A DNA stretch of 64,000 nt, taken from Auanema rhodensis. Its lineage: Eukaryota; Nematoda; Chromadorea; Rhabditida; Rhabditidae. Location of the stretch: the NCBI GenBank assembly GCA_964057225.1, contig OZ059897.1, positions 4,154,001-4,218,000 on the forward strand, in the 5' to 3' direction. A program made the position numbers and the translations under genes. Positions 48,563 through 62,659 of this stretch are shown here, piece after piece. Positions within the stretch are counted from its first letter, which is position 1. Every line of letters begins with the position of its first letter. The notes beneath the pieces were generated by a model. It did no database searches, had not been told where the DNA came from, and was given only the letters and a program-made list of their open reading frames with translations.

Positions 48563-49966
48563 GAAGAAATGATTTTTTCGTTGAAAAACATTGTCCATCG
48601 TATTCGTCTTGAAAAAAAGAATCTAAAAACATCTACTTTTTGTGAAATTATTCAGAAATTTTTCGGGAAAATTTTTGTCAAAATGTTTTTGGAAGCAATG
48701 TTGAGTGTACATGGGAACTCAACATACACTAATGCATTATTTTTCAAACGATCATAACTAATTTTTGTATGGAGCGTTTCTCAATGTAGTATAGTGCATT
48801 CGATGCGGATTTTTAAGCTGCGTTGATCTGTGTTATCAGATTTGCGCTAGCTTAAAAATGCACCGAGTAATCAACTGATATAGGTTCACACTTATATCCT
48901 CGATTTTCACCCTGAAGAATTAATTTTTTCGTTGAATAACATTGTCCATCGTCTTTGCCTTGAAAAAAGAAATCTAAAAACTCCTACTTTTCGTGAAATT
49001 ATTTAGAAATTTTTCGGGAAAATGTTTGTCACAATGTTTTTGGAAGCAACGTTGAGTGTACATGGGAACTCAGCATACACTAATGCATTATTTTTCAAAC
49101 GATCATAACTAATTTTTGTATGGAGCGTTTCTCAATGTAGTATAGTGCATTCGATGCGGATTTTTAAGCTGCGTTGATCTGTGTTATCAGATTTGCGCTA
49201 GCTTAAAAATGCACCGAGTAATCAACTGATATAGGTTCACACTTATATCCTCGATTTTCACCCTGAAGAATTAATTTTTTCGTTGAATAACATTGTCCAT
49301 CGTCTTTGCCTTGAAAAAAGAAATCTAAAAACTCCTACTTTTTGTGAAATTATTTAGAAATTTTTCGGGAAAATTTTTGTCACAATGTTTTTGGAAGCAA
49401 CGTTGAGTGTACATGGGAACTCAGCATACACTAATGCATTATTTTTCAAACGATCATAACTAATTTTTGTATGGAGCGTTTTTCAATGTAGTATAGTGCA
49501 TTCGATGCGGATTTTTAAGCTGCGTCGATCTGTGTTATCAGATTTGAGTTAGCTTAAAAATGCACCGAGTAATCAACTGATATAGGTTCACACTTATATC
49601 CTCGATTTTCACCCTGAAGAATTAATTTTTTCGTTGAATAACATTGTCCATCGTCTTTGCCTTGAAAAAAGAAATCTAAAAACTCCTACTTTTTGTGAAA
49701 TTATTTAGAAATTTTTCGGGAAAATTTTTGTCACAATGTTTTTGGAAGCAATGTTGAGTGTACATGGGAACTCAGCATACACTAATGCATTATTTTTCAA
49801 ACGATCATAACTAATTTTTGTATGGAGCGTTTCTCAATGTAGTATAGTGCATTCGATGCGGATTTTTAAGCTGCGTTGATCTGTGTTATCAGATTTGCGC
49901 TAGCTTAAAAATGCACCGAGTAATCAACTGATATAGGTTCACACTTATATCCTCGATTTTCACCCT

Positions 49967-51019
49967 GAAGAATTAATTTTTTCGTTGAATAACGTTGTCC
50001 ATCGTCTTTGCCTTGAAAAAAAAAATCTAAAAACTCCTACTTTTTGTGAAATTATTTAGAAATTTTTCGGGAAAATTTTTGTCACAATGTTTTTGGAAGC
50101 AATGTTGAGTGTACATGGGAACTCAGCATACACTAATGCATTATTTTTCAAACGATCATAACTAATTTTTGTATGGAGCGTTTCTCAATGTAGTATAGTG
50201 CATTCGATGCGGATTTTTAAGCTGCGTTGATCTGTGTTATCAGATTTGCGCTAGCTTAAAAATGCACCGAGTAATCAACTGATATAGGTTCACACTTATA
50301 TCCTCGATTTTCACCCTGAAGAATTAATTTTTTCGTTGAATAACATTGTCCATCGTCTTTGCCTTGAAAAAAGAAATCTAAAAACTCCTACTTTTTGTGA
50401 AATTATTTAGAAATTTTTCGGGAAAATTTTTGTCACAATGTTTTTGGAAGCAACGTTGAGTGTACATGGGAACTCAGCATACACTAATGCATTATTTTTC
50501 AAACGATCATAACTAATTTTTGTATGGAGCGTTTTTCAATGTAGTATAGTGCATTCGATGCGGATTTTTAAGCTGCGTCGATCTGTGTTATCAGATTTGA
50601 GTTAGCTTAAAAATGCACCGAGTAATCAACTGATATAGGTTCACACTTATATCCTCGATTTTCACCCTGAAGAATTAATTTTTTCGTTGAATAACATTGT
50701 CCATCGTCTTTGCCTTGAAAAAAGAAATCTAAAAACTCCTACTTTTTGTGAAATTATTTAGAAATTTTTCGGGAAAATTTTTGTCACAATGTTTTTGGAA
50801 GCAATGTTGAGTGTACATGGGAACTCAGCATACACTAATGCATTATTTTTCAAACGATCATAACTAATTTTTGTATGGAGCGTTTCTCAATGTAGTATAG
50901 TGCATTCGATGCGGATTTTTAAGCTGCGTTGATCTGTGTTATCAGATTTGCGCTAGCTTAAAAATGCACCGAGTAATCAACTGATATAGGTTCACACTTA
51001 TATCCTCGATTTTCACCCT
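49967..51019 (+). repeat. M3-M4-M5 trimer, 1,053 bp, copy 1 of 3
   Basis: The AACGTTG plus ten-A markers of M3 recur at 1,053-bp spacing at 49967, 51020 and 52073, each followed by M4 (GCAACG, TTTTTCAATG) and M5. Confidence 0.92.
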
Positions 51020-52072
51020 GAAGAATTAATTTTTTCGTTGAATAACGTTGTCCATCGTCTTTGCCTTGAAAAAAAAAATCTAAAAACTCCTACTTTTTGT
51101 GAAATTATTTAGAAATTTTTCGGGAAAATTTTTGTCACAATGTTTTTGGAAGCAATGTTGAGTGTACATGGGAACTCAGCATACACTAATGCATTATTTT
51201 TCAAACGATCATAACTAATTTTTGTATGGAGCGTTTCTCAATGTAGTATAGTGCATTCGATGCGGATTTTTAAGCTGCGTTGATCTGTGTTATCAGATTT
51301 GCGCTAGCTTAAAAATGCACCGAGTAATCAACTGATATAGGTTCACACTTATATCCTCGATTTTCACCCTGAAGAATTAATTTTTTCGTTGAATAACATT
51401 GTCCATCGTCTTTGCCTTGAAAAAAGAAATCTAAAAACTCCTACTTTTTGTGAAATTATTTAGAAATTTTTCGGGAAAATTTTTGTCACAATGTTTTTGG
51501 AAGCAACGTTGAGTGTACATGGGAACTCAGCATACACTAATGCATTATTTTTCAAACGATCATAACTAATTTTTGTATGGAGCGTTTTTCAATGTAGTAT
51601 AGTGCATTCGATGCGGATTTTTAAGCTGCGTCGATCTGTGTTATCAGATTTGAGTTAGCTTAAAAATGCACCGAGTAATCAACTGATATAGGTTCACACT
51701 TATATCCTCGATTTTCACCCTGAAGAATTAATTTTTTCGTTGAATAACATTGTCCATCGTCTTTGCCTTGAAAAAAGAAATCTAAAAACTCCTACTTTTT
51801 GTGAAATTATTTAGAAATTTTTCGGGAAAATTTTTGTCACAATGTTTTTGGAAGCAATGTTGAGTGTACATGGGAACTCAGCATACACTAATGCATTATT
51901 TTTCAAACGATCATAACTAATTTTTGTATGGAGCGTTTCTCAATGTAGTATAGTGCATTCGATGCGGATTTTTAAGCTGCGTTGATCTGTGTTATCAGAT
52001 TTGCGCTAGCTTAAAAATGCACCGAGTAATCAACTGATATAGGTTCACACTTATATCCTCGATTTTCACCCT
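51020..52072 (+). repeat. M3-M4-M5 trimer, 1,053 bp, copy 2 of 3
   Basis: Looks identical to copy 1 by eye; it ends in the GGTTCACAC form of M5. Confidence 0.92.
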
Positions 52073-53125
52073 GAAGAATTAATTTTTTCGTTGAATAACG
52101 TTGTCCATCGTCTTTGCCTTGAAAAAAAAAATCTAAAAACTCCTACTTTTTGTGAAATTATTTAGAAATTTTTCGGGAAAATTTTTGTCACAATGTTTTT
52201 GGAAGCAATGTTGAGTGTACATGGGAACTCAGCATACACTAATGCATTATTTTTCAAACGATCATAACTAATTTTTGTATGGAGCGTTTCTCAATGTAGT
52301 ATAGTGCATTCGATGCGGATTTTTAAGCTGCGTTGATCTGTGTTATCAGATTTGCGCTAGCTTAAAAATGCACCGAGTAATCAACTGATATAGGTTCACA
52401 CTTATATCCTCGATTTTCACCCTGAAGAATTAATTTTTTCGTTGAATAACATTGTCCATCGTCTTTGCCTTGAAAAAAGAAATCTAAAAACTCCTACTTT
52501 TTGTGAAATTATTTAGAAATTTTTCGGGAAAATTTTTGTCACAATGTTTTTGGAAGCAACGTTGAGTGTACATGGGAACTCAGCATACACTAATGCATTA
52601 TTTTTCAAACGATCATAACTAATTTTTGTATGGAGCGTTTTTCAATGTAGTATAGTGCATTCGATGCGGATTTTTAAGCTGCGTCGATCTGTGTTATCAG
52701 ATTTGAGTTAGCTTAAAAATGCACCGAGTAATCAACTGATATAGGTTCACACTTATATCCTCGATTTTCACCCTGAAGAATTAATTTTTTCGTTGAATAA
52801 CATTGTCCATCGTCTTTGCCTTGAAAAAAGAAATCTAAAAACTCCTACTTTTTGTGAAATTATTTAGAAATTTTTCGGGAAAATTTTTGTCACAATGTTT
52901 TTGGAAGCAATGTTGAGTGTACATGGGAACTCAGCATACACTAATGCATTATTTTTCAAACGATCATAACTAATTTTTGTATGGAGCGTTTCTCAATGTA
53001 GTATAGTGCATTCGATGCGGATTTTTAAGCTGCGTTGATCTGTGTTATCAGATTTGCGCTAGCTTAAAAATGCACCGAGTAATCAACTGATATAGGTTCT
53101 CACTTATATCCTCGATTTTCACCCT
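52073..53125 (+). repeat. M3-M4-M5 trimer, 1,053 bp, copy 3 of 3
   Basis: Same order, but M5 ends in GGTTCTCAC, the form that normally precedes M6. This marks where the local amplification rejoins the canonical unit. Confidence 0.92.
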
Positions 53126-53827
53126 GAAGAATTAATTTTTTCGTTGAATAACATTGTCCATCGTCTTTGCCTTGAAAAAAGAAATCTAAAAACTCCTACT
53201 TTTCGTGAAATTATTTAGAAATTTTTCGGGAAAATTTTTGTCACAATGTTTTTGGAAGCAATGTTGAGTGTACATGGGAACTCAGCATACACTAATGCAT
53301 TATTTTTCAAACGATCATAACTAATTTTTGTATAGAGCGTTTCTCAATGTAGTATAGTGCATTCGATGCGGATTTTTAAGCTGCGTCGATCTGTGTTATC
53401 AGATTTGAGTTAGCTTGAAAATGCACCGAGATATCAACTGATATATGTTCACACTTATATCCTCGATTTTCACCCTGAAGAAATGATTTTTTCGTTGAAA
53501 AACATTGTCCATCGTATTCGTCTTGAAAAAAGAAATCTAAAAACATCTACTTTTTGTGAAATTATTTAGAAATTTTTCGGGAAAATTTTTGTCACAATGT
53601 TTTTGGAAGCAATGTTGAGTGTACATGGGAACTCAGCATACACTAATGCATTATTTTTCAAACGATCATAACTAATTTTTGTATAGAGCGTTTCTCAATG
53701 TAGTATAGTGCATTCGATGCGGATTTTTAAGCTGCGTCGATCTGTGTTATCAGATTTGAGTTAGCTTAAAAATGCACCGAGATATCAACTGATATATGTT
53801 CACACTTATATCCTCGATTTTCACCCT

Positions 53828-55582
53828 GAAGAAATGATTTTTTCGTTGAAAAACATTGTCCATCGTATTCGTCTTGAAAAAAAGAATCTAAAAACATCTA
53901 CTTTTTGTGAAATTATTCAGAAATTTTTCGGGAAAATTTTTGTCAAAATGTTTTTGGAAGCAATGTTGAGTGTACATGGGAACTCAACATACACTAATGC
54001 ATTATTTTTCAAACGATCATAACTAATTTTTGTATGGAGCGTTTCTCAATGTAGTATAGTGCATTCGATGCGGATTTTTAAGCTGCGTTGATCTGTGTTA
54101 TCAGATTTGCGCTAGCTTAAAAATGCACCGAGTAATCAACTGATATAGGTTCACACTTATATCCTCGATTTTCACCCTGAAGAATTAATTTTTTCGTTGA
54201 ATAACATTGTCCATCGTCTTTGCCTTGAAAAAAGAAATCTAAAAACTCCTACTTTTCGTGAAATTATTTAGAAATTTTTCGGGAAAATTTTTGTCACAAT
54301 GTTTTTGGAAGCAACGTTGAGTGTACATGGGAACTCAGCATACACTAATGCATTATTTTTCAAACGATCATAACTAATTTTTGTATGGAGCGTTTCTCAA
54401 TGTAGTATAGTGCATTCGATGCGGATTTTTAAGCTGCGTTGATCTGTGTTATCAGATTTGCGCTAGCTTAAAAATGCACCGAGTAATCAACTGATATAGG
54501 TTCACACTTATATCCTCGATTTTCACCCTGAAGAATTAATTTTTTCGTTGAATAACATTGTCCATCGTCTTTGCCTTGAAAAAAGAAATCTAAAAACTCC
54601 TACTTTTTGTGAAATTATTTAGAAATTTTTCGGGAAAATTTTTGTCACAATGTTTTTGGAAGCAACGTTGAGTGTACATGGGAACTCAGCATACACTAAT
54701 GCATTATTTTTCAAACGATCATAACTAATTTTTGTATGGAGCGTTTTTCAATGTAGTATAGTGCATTCGATGCGGATTTTTAAGCTGCGTCGATCTGTGT
54801 TATCAGATTTGAGTTAGCTTAAAAATGCACCGAGTAATCAACTGATATAGGTTCACACTTATATCCTCGATTTTCACCCTGAAGAATTAATTTTTTCGTT
54901 GAATAACATTGTCCATCGTCTTTGCCTTGAAAAAAGAAATCTAAAAACTCCTACTTTTTGTGAAATTATTTAGAAATTTTTCGGGAAAATTTTTGTCACA
55001 ATGTTTTTGGAAGCAATGTTGAGTGTACATGGGAACTCAGCATACACTAATGCATTATTTTTCAAACGATCATAACTAATTTTTGTATGGAGCGTTTCTC
55101 AATGTAGTATAGTGCATTCGATGCGGATTTTTAAGCTGCGTTGATCTGTGTTATCAGATTTGCGCTAGCTTAAAAATGCACCGAGTAATCAACTGATATA
55201 TGTTCACACTTATATCCTCGATTTTCACCCTGAAGAAATGATTTTTTCGTTGAAAAACATTGTCCATCGTATTCGTCTTGAAAAAAGAAATCTAAAAACA
55301 TCTACTTTTTGTGAAATTATTTAGAAATTTTTCGGGAAAATTTTTGTCACAATGTTTTTGGAAGCAATGTTGAGTGTACATGGGAACTCAGCATACACTA
55401 ATGCATTATTTTTCAAACGATCATAACTAATTTTTGTATAGAGCGTTTCTCAATGTAGTATAGTGCATTCGATGCGGATTTTTAAGCTGCGTCGATCTGT
55501 GTTATCAGATTTGAGTTAGCTTAAAAATGCACCGAGATATCAACTGATATATGTTCACACTTATATCCTCGATTTTCACCCT
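53828..55582 (+). repeat. Right-arm HOR, 5 monomers, with M5/M6 chimera
   Basis: Order M1, M2, M4, M5-chimera, M7. Monomer 54881 keeps GCGCTAGC and GAGTAATC of M5 but switches to GATATATG at about 55198, the form that precedes ATGATT monomers. The switch point lies in the shared word CAACTGATATA. Confidence 0.9.
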
Positions 55583-57337
55583 GAAGAAATGATTTTTTCG
55601 TTGAAAAACATTGTCCATCGTATTCGTCTTGAAAAAAAGAATCTAAAAACATCTACTTTTTGTGAAATTATTCAGAAATTTTTCGGGAAAATTTTTGTCA
55701 AAATGTTTTTGGAAGCAATGTTGAGTGTACATGGGAACTCAACATACACTAATGCATTATTTTTCAAACGATCATAACTAATTTTTGTATGGAGCGTTTC
55801 TCAATGTAGTATAGTGCATTCGATGCGGATTTTTAAGCTGCGTTGATCTGTGTTATCAGATTTGCGCTAGCTTAAAAATGCACCGAGTAATCAACTGATA
55901 TAGGTTCACACTTATATCCTCGATTTTCACCCTGAAGAATTAATTTTTTCGTTGAATAACATTGTCCATCGTCTTTGCCTTGAAAAAAGAAATCTAAAAA
56001 CTCCTACTTTTCGTGAAATTATTTAGAAATTTTTCGGGAAAATTTTTGTCACAATGTTTTTGGAAGCAACGTTGAGTGTACATGGGAACTCAGCATACAC
56101 TAATGCATTATTTTTCAAACGATCATAACTAATTTTTGTATGGAGCGTTTCTCAATGTAGTATAGTGCATTCGATGCGGATTTTTAAGCTGCGTTGATCT
56201 GTGTTATCAGATTTGCGCTAGCTTAAAAATGCACCGAGTAATCAACTGATATAGGTTCACACTTATATCCTCGATTTTCACCCTGAAGAATTAATTTTTT
56301 CGTTGAATAACGTTGTCCATCGTCTTTGCCTTGAAAAAAAAAATCTAAAAACTCCTACTTTTTGTGAAATTATTTAGAAATTTTTCGGGAAAATTTTTGT
56401 CACAATGTTTTTGGAAGCAATGTTGAGTGTACATGGGAACTCAGCATACACTAATGCATTATTTTTCAAACGATCATAACTAATTTTTGTATGGAGCGTT
56501 TCTCAATGTAGTATAGTGCATTCGATGCGGATTTTTAAGCTGCGTTGATCTGTGTTATCAGATTTGCGCTAGCTTAAAAATGCACCGAGTAATCAACTGA
56601 TATAGGTTCACACTTATATCCTCGATTTTCACCCTGAAGAATTAATTTTTTCGTTGAATAACATTGTCCATCGTCTTTGCCTTGAAAAAAAAAATCTAAA
56701 AACTCCTACTTTTTGTGAAATTATTTAGAAATTTTTCGGGAAAATTTTTGTCACAATGTTTTTGGAAGCAATGTTGAGTGTACATGGGAACTCAGCATAC
56801 ACTAATGCATTATTTTTCAAACGATCATAACTAATTTTTGTATGGAGCGTTTTTCAATGTAGTATAGTGCATTCGATGCGGATTTTTAAGCTGCGTTGAT
56901 CTGTGTTATCAGATTTGCGCTAGCTTAAAAATGCACCGAGTAATCAACTGATATAGGTTCACACTTATATCCTCGATTTTCACCCTGAAGAATTAATTTT
57001 TTCGTTGAATAACATTGTCCATCGTATTCGTCTTGAAAAAAGAAATCTAAAAACATCTACTTTTTGTGAAATTATTTAGAAATTTTTCGGGAAAATTTTT
57101 GTCACAATGTTTTTGGAAGCAATGTTGAGTGTACATGGGAACTCAGCATACACTAATGCATTATTTTTCAAACGATCATAACTAATTTTTGTATAGAGCG
57201 TTTCTCAATGTAGTATAGTGCATTCGATGCGGATTTTTAAGCTGCGTCGATCTGTGTTATCAGATTTGAGTTAGCTTAAAAATGCACCGAGATATCAACT
57301 GATATATGTTCACACTTATATCCTCGATTTTCACCCT
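55583..57337 (+). repeat. Right-arm HOR, 5 monomers, first with type P
   Basis: Order M1, M2, M3, P, P/M7 chimera. P (56636) combines the ten-A run with AACATTG and TTTTTCAATG. The last monomer (56987) begins TTAATT-AATAAC and changes to ATTCGTC and CATCTAC, with the switch inside TTGTCCATCGT. Confidence 0.88.
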
Positions 57338-59443
57338 GAAGAAATGATTTTTTCGTTGAAAAACATTGTCCATCGTATTCGTCTTGAAAAAAAGAATCTA
57401 AAAACATCTACTTTTTGTGAAATTATTCAGAAATTTTTCGGGAAAATTTTTGTCAAAATGTTTTTGGAAGCAATGTTGAGTGTACATGGGAACTCAACAT
57501 ACACTAATGCATTATTTTTCAAACGATCATAACTAATTTTTGTATGGAGCGTTTCTCAATGTAGTATAGTGCATTCGATGCGGATTTTTAAGCTGCGTTG
57601 ATCTGTGTTATCAGATTTGCGCTAGCTTAAAAATGCACCGAGTAATCAACTGATATAGGTTCACACTTATATCCTCGATTTTCACCCTGAAGAATTAATT
57701 TTTTCGTTGAATAACATTGTCCATCGTCTTTGCCTTGAAAAAAGAAATCTAAAAACTCCTACTTTTCGTGAAATTATTTAGAAATTTTTCGGGAAAATTT
57801 TTGTCACAATGTTTTTGGAAGCAACGTTGAGTGTACATGGGAACTCAGCATACACTAATGCATTATTTTTCAAACGATCATAACTAATTTTTGTATGGAG
57901 CGTTTCTCAATGTAGTATAGTGCATTCGATGCGGATTTTTAAGCTGCGTTGATCTGTGTTATCAGATTTGCGCTAGCTTAAAAATGCACCGAGTAATCAA
58001 CTGATATAGGTTCACACTTATATCCTCGATTTTCACCCTGAAGAATTAATTTTTTCGTTGAATAACGTTGTCCATCGTCTTTGCCTTGAAAAAAAAAATC
58101 TAAAAACTCCTACTTTTTGTGAAATTATTTAGAAATTTTTCGGGAAAATTTTTGTCACAATGTTTTTGGAAGCAATGTTGAGTGTACATGGGAACTCAGC
58201 ATACACTAATGCATTATTTTTCAAACGATCATAACTAATTTTTGTATGGAGCGTTTCTCAATGTAGTATAGTGCATTCGATGCGGATTTTTAAGCTGCGT
58301 TGATCTGTGTTATCAGATTTGCGCTAGCTTAAAAATGCACCGAGTAATCAACTGATATAGGTTCACACTTATATCCTCGATTTTCACCCTGAAGAATTAA
58401 TTTTTTCGTTGAATAACATTGTCCATCGTCTTTGCCTTGAAAAAAAAAATCTAAAAACTCCTACTTTTTGTGAAATTATTTAGAAATTTTTCGGGAAAAT
58501 TTTTGTCACAATGTTTTTGGAAGCAATGTTGAGTGTACATGGGAACTCAGCATACACTAATGCATTATTTTTCAAACGATCATAACTAATTTTTGTATGG
58601 AGCGTTTTTCAATGTAGTATAGTGCATTCGATGCGGATTTTTAAGCTGCGTTGATCTGTGTTATCAGATTTGCGCTAGCTTAAAAATGCACCGAGTAATC
58701 AACTGATATAGGTTCACACTTATATCCTCGATTTTCACCCTGAAGAATTAATTTTTTCGTTGAATAACATTGTCCATCGTCTTTGCCTTGAAAAAAAAAA
58801 TCTAAAAACTCCTACTTTTTGTGAAATTATTTAGAAATTTTTCGGGAAAATTTTTGTCACAATGTTTTTGGAAGCAATGTTGAGTGTACATGGGAACTCA
58901 GCATACACTAATGCATTATTTTTCAAACGATCATAACTAATTTTTGTATGGAGCGTTTTTCAATGTAGTATAGTGCATTCGATGCGGATTTTTAAGCTGC
59001 GTTGATCTGTGTTATCAGATTTGCGCTAGCTTAAAAATGCACCGAGTAATCAACTGATATAGGTTCACACTTATATCCTCGATTTTCACCCTGAAGAATT
59101 AATTTTTTCGTTGAATAACATTGTCCATCGTCTTTGCCTTGAAAAAAAAAATCTAAAAACTCCTACTTTTTGTGAAATTATTTAGAAATTTTTCGGGAAA
59201 ATTTTTGTCAAAATGTTTTTGGAAGCAATGTTGAGTGTACATGGGAACTCAACATACACTAATGCATTATTTTTCAAACGATCATAACTAATTTTTGTAT
59301 GGAGCGTTTCTCAATGTAGTATAGTGCATTCGATGCGGATTTTTAAGCTGCGTCGATCTGTGTTATCAGATTTGAGTTAGCTTAAAAATGCACCGAGATA
59401 TCAACTGATATATGTTCACACTTATATCCTCGATTTTCACCCT
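57338..59443 (+). repeat. Right-arm HOR, 6 monomers: M1-M2-M3-P-P-P/K
   Basis: The M2 marker TTTTCGTG appears here for the last time. Two P monomers (58391, 58742) are followed by 59093, which starts as P and ends with CAAAATG, AACAT, GTCGAT, GAGTTAGC and GATATC. From here M4 to M7 no longer appear and type P takes over. Confidence 0.88.
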
Positions 59444-61198
59444 GAAGAAATGATTTTTTCGTTGAAAAACATTGTCCATCGTATTCGTCTTGAAAAAAAG
59501 AATCTAAAAACATCTACTTTTTGTGAAATTATTCAGAAAATTTTCGGGAAAATTTTTGTCAAAATGTTTTTGGAAGCAATGTTGAGTGTACATGGGAACT
59601 CAACATACACTAATGCATTATTTTTCAAACGATCATAACTAATTTTTGTATGGAGCGTTTCTCAATGTAGTATAGTGCATTCGATGCGGATTTTTAAGCT
59701 GCGTTGATCTGTGTTATCAGATTTGCGCTAGCTTAAAAATGCACCGAGTAATCAACTGATATAGGTTCACACTTATATCCTCGATTTTCACCCTGAAGAA
59801 TTAATTTTTTCGTTGAATAACGTTGTCCATCGTCTTTGCCTTGAAAAAAAAAATCTAAAAACTCCTACTTTTTGTGAAATTATTTAGAAATTTTTCGGGA
59901 AAATTTTTGTCACAATGTTTTTGGAAGCAATGTTGAGTGTACATGGGAACTCAGCATACACTAATGCATTATTTTTCAAACGATCTTAACTAATTTTTGT
60001 ATGGAGCGTTTCTCAATGTAGTATAGTGCATTCGATGCGGATTTTTAAGCTGCGTTGATCTGTGTTATCAGATTTGCGCTAGCTTAAAAATGCACCGAGT
60101 AATCAACTGATATAGGTTCACACTTATATCCTCGATTTTCACCCTGAAGAATTAATTTTTTCGTTGAATAACATTGTCCATCGTCTTTGCCTTGAAAAAA
60201 GAAATCTAAAAACTCCTACTTTTTGTGAAATTATTTAGAAATTTTTCGGGAAAATTTTTGTCACAATGTTTTTGGAAGCAATGTTGAGTGTACATGGGAA
60301 CTCAGCATACACTAATGCATTATTTTTCAAACGATCATAACTAATTTTTGTATGGAGCGTTTTTCAATGTAGTATAGTGCATTCGATGCGGATTTTTAAG
60401 CTGCGTTGATCTGTGTTATCAGATTTGCGCTAGCTTAAAAATGCACCGAGTAATCAACTGATATAGGTTCACACTTATATCCTCGATTTTCACCCTGAAG
60501 AATTAATTTTTTCGTTGAATAACATTGTCCATCGTCTTTGCCTTGAAAAAAAAAATCTAAAAACTCCTACTTTTTGTGAAATTATTTAGAAATTTTTCGG
60601 GAAAATTTTTGTCACAATGTTTTTGGAAGCAATGTTGAGTGTACATGGGAACTCAGCATACACTAATGCATTATTTTTCAAACGATCATAACTAATTTTT
60701 GTATGGAGCGTTTTTCAATGTAGTATAGTGCATTCGATGCGGATTTTTAAGCTGCGTTGATCTGTGTTATCAGATTTGCGCTAGCTTAAAAATGCACCGA
60801 GTAATCAACTGATATAGGTTCACACTTATATCCTCGATTTTCACCCTGAAGAATTAATTTTTTCGTTGAATAACATTGTCCATCGTCTTTGCCTTGAAAA
60901 AAAAAATCTAAAAACTCCTACTTTTTGTGAAATTATTTAGAAATTTTTCGGGAAAATTTTTGTCAAAATGTTTTTGGAAGCAATGTTGAGTGTACATGGG
61001 AACTCAACATACACTAATGCATTATTTTTCAAACGATCATAACTAATTTTTGTATGGAGCGTTTCTCAATGTAGTATAGTGCATTCGATGCGGATTTTTA
61101 AGCTGCGTCGATCTGTGTTATCAGATTTGAGTTAGCTTAAAAATGCACCGAGATATCAACTGATATATGTTCACACTTATATCCTCGATTTTCACCCT
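59444..61198 (+). repeat. Five-monomer HOR K-M3-P-P-P/K, 1,755 bp
   Basis: K (59444) has the AAAATTTTC dyad change. M3 (59795) has a private CGATCTTAAC change near 59986. The third monomer keeps AGAAAT, and the next is P. The closing chimera (60848) equals 59093 at 1,755-bp spacing. Confidence 0.87.
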
Positions 61199-62300
61199 GA
61201 AGAAATGATTTTTTCGTTGAAAAACATTGTCCATCGTATTCGTCTTGAAAAAAAGAATCTAAAAACATCTACTTTTTGTGAAATTATTCAGAAAATTTTC
61301 GGGAAAATTTTTGTCAAAATGTTTTTGGAAGCAATGTTGAGTGTACATGGGAACTCAACATACACTAATGCATTATTTTTCAAACGATCATAACTAATTT
61401 TTGTATGGAGCGTTTCTCAATGTAGTATAGTGCATTCGATGCGGATTTTTAAGCTGCGTTGATCTGTGTTATCAGATTTGCGCTAGCTTAAAAATGCACC
61501 GAGTAATCAACTGATATAGGTTCACACTTATATCCTCGATTTTCACCCTGAAGAATTAATTTTTTCGTTGAATAACATTGTCCATCATCTTTGCCTTGAA
61601 AAAAGAAATCTAAAAACTCCTACTTTTTGTGAAATTATTTAGAAATTTTTCGGGAAAATTTTTGTCACAATGTTTTTGGAAGCAATGTTGAGTGTACATG
61701 GGAACTCAGCATACACTAATGCATTATTTTTCAAACGATCATAACTAATTTTTGTATGGAGCGTTTCTCAATGTAGTATAGTGCATTCGATGCGGATTTT
61801 TAAGCTGCGTTGATCTGTGTTATCAGATTTGCGCTAGCTTAAAAATGCACCGAGTAATCAACTGATATAGGTTCACACTTATATCCTCGATTTTCACCCT
61901 GAAGAATTAATTTTTTCGTTGAATAACATTGTCCATCGTCTTTGCCTTGAAAAAAAAAATCTAAAAACTCCTACTTTTTGTGAAATTATTTAGAAATTTT
62001 TCGGGAAAATTTTTGTCACAATGTTTTTGGAAGCAATGTTGAGTGTACATGGGAACTCAGCATACACTAATGCATTATTTTTCAAACGATCATAACTAAT
62101 TTTTGTATGGAGCGTTTTTCAATGTAGTATAGTGCATTCGATGCGGATTTTTAAGCTGCGTTGATCTGTGTTATCAGATTTGCGCTAGCTTAAAAATGCA
62201 CCGAGTAATCAACTGATATAGGTTCACACTTATATCCTCGATTTTCACCCTGAAGAATTAATTTTTTCGTTGAATAACATTGTCCATCGTCTTTGCCTTG

Positions 62301-62309
62301 AAAAAAAAA
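62301..62309 (+). other. A-run shortened from ten to nine
   Basis: Type P monomers have ten A between CCTTG and TCTAAAA; this copy has nine, giving a 350-bp monomer. The next monomer has the same loss. Confidence 0.9.
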
Positions 62310-62650
62310 TCTAAAAACTCCTACTTTTTGTGAAATTATTTAGAAATTTTTCGGGAAAATTTTTGTCACAATGTTTTTGGAAGCAATGTTGAGTGTACAT
62401 GGGAACTCAGCATACACTAATGCATTATTTTTCAAACGATCATAACTAATTTTTGTATGGAGCGTTTTTCAATGTAGTATAGTGCATTCGATGCGGATTT
62501 TTAAGCTGCGTTGATCTGTGTTATCAGATTTGCGCTAGCTTAAAAATGCACCGAGTAATCAACTGATATAGGTTCACACTTATATCCTCGATTTTCACCC
62601 TGAAGAATTAATTTTTTCGTTGAATAACATTGTCCATCGTCTTTGCCTTG

Positions 62651-62659
62651 AAAAAAAAA
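62651..62659 (+). other. A-run shortened from ten to nine (second copy)
   Basis: Same one-base loss as at 62301, 350 bp earlier. Two adjacent copies sharing a loss seen nowhere else in the window suggest one slippage event followed by a one-monomer duplication. Confidence 0.88.

Larger units (their letters stand above)
48563..53827 (+). repeat. Expanded right-arm HOR, 15 monomers, 5,265 bp
   Basis: Order M1, M2, M4, M5, then (M3, M4, M5) three times, M6, M7. The M5 copies inside the amplification end in GGTTCACAC; only the last ends in GGTTCTCAC. A private GGAAAATGTTTGTC change lies near 49023. This is the largest unit in the window. Confidence 0.92.
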
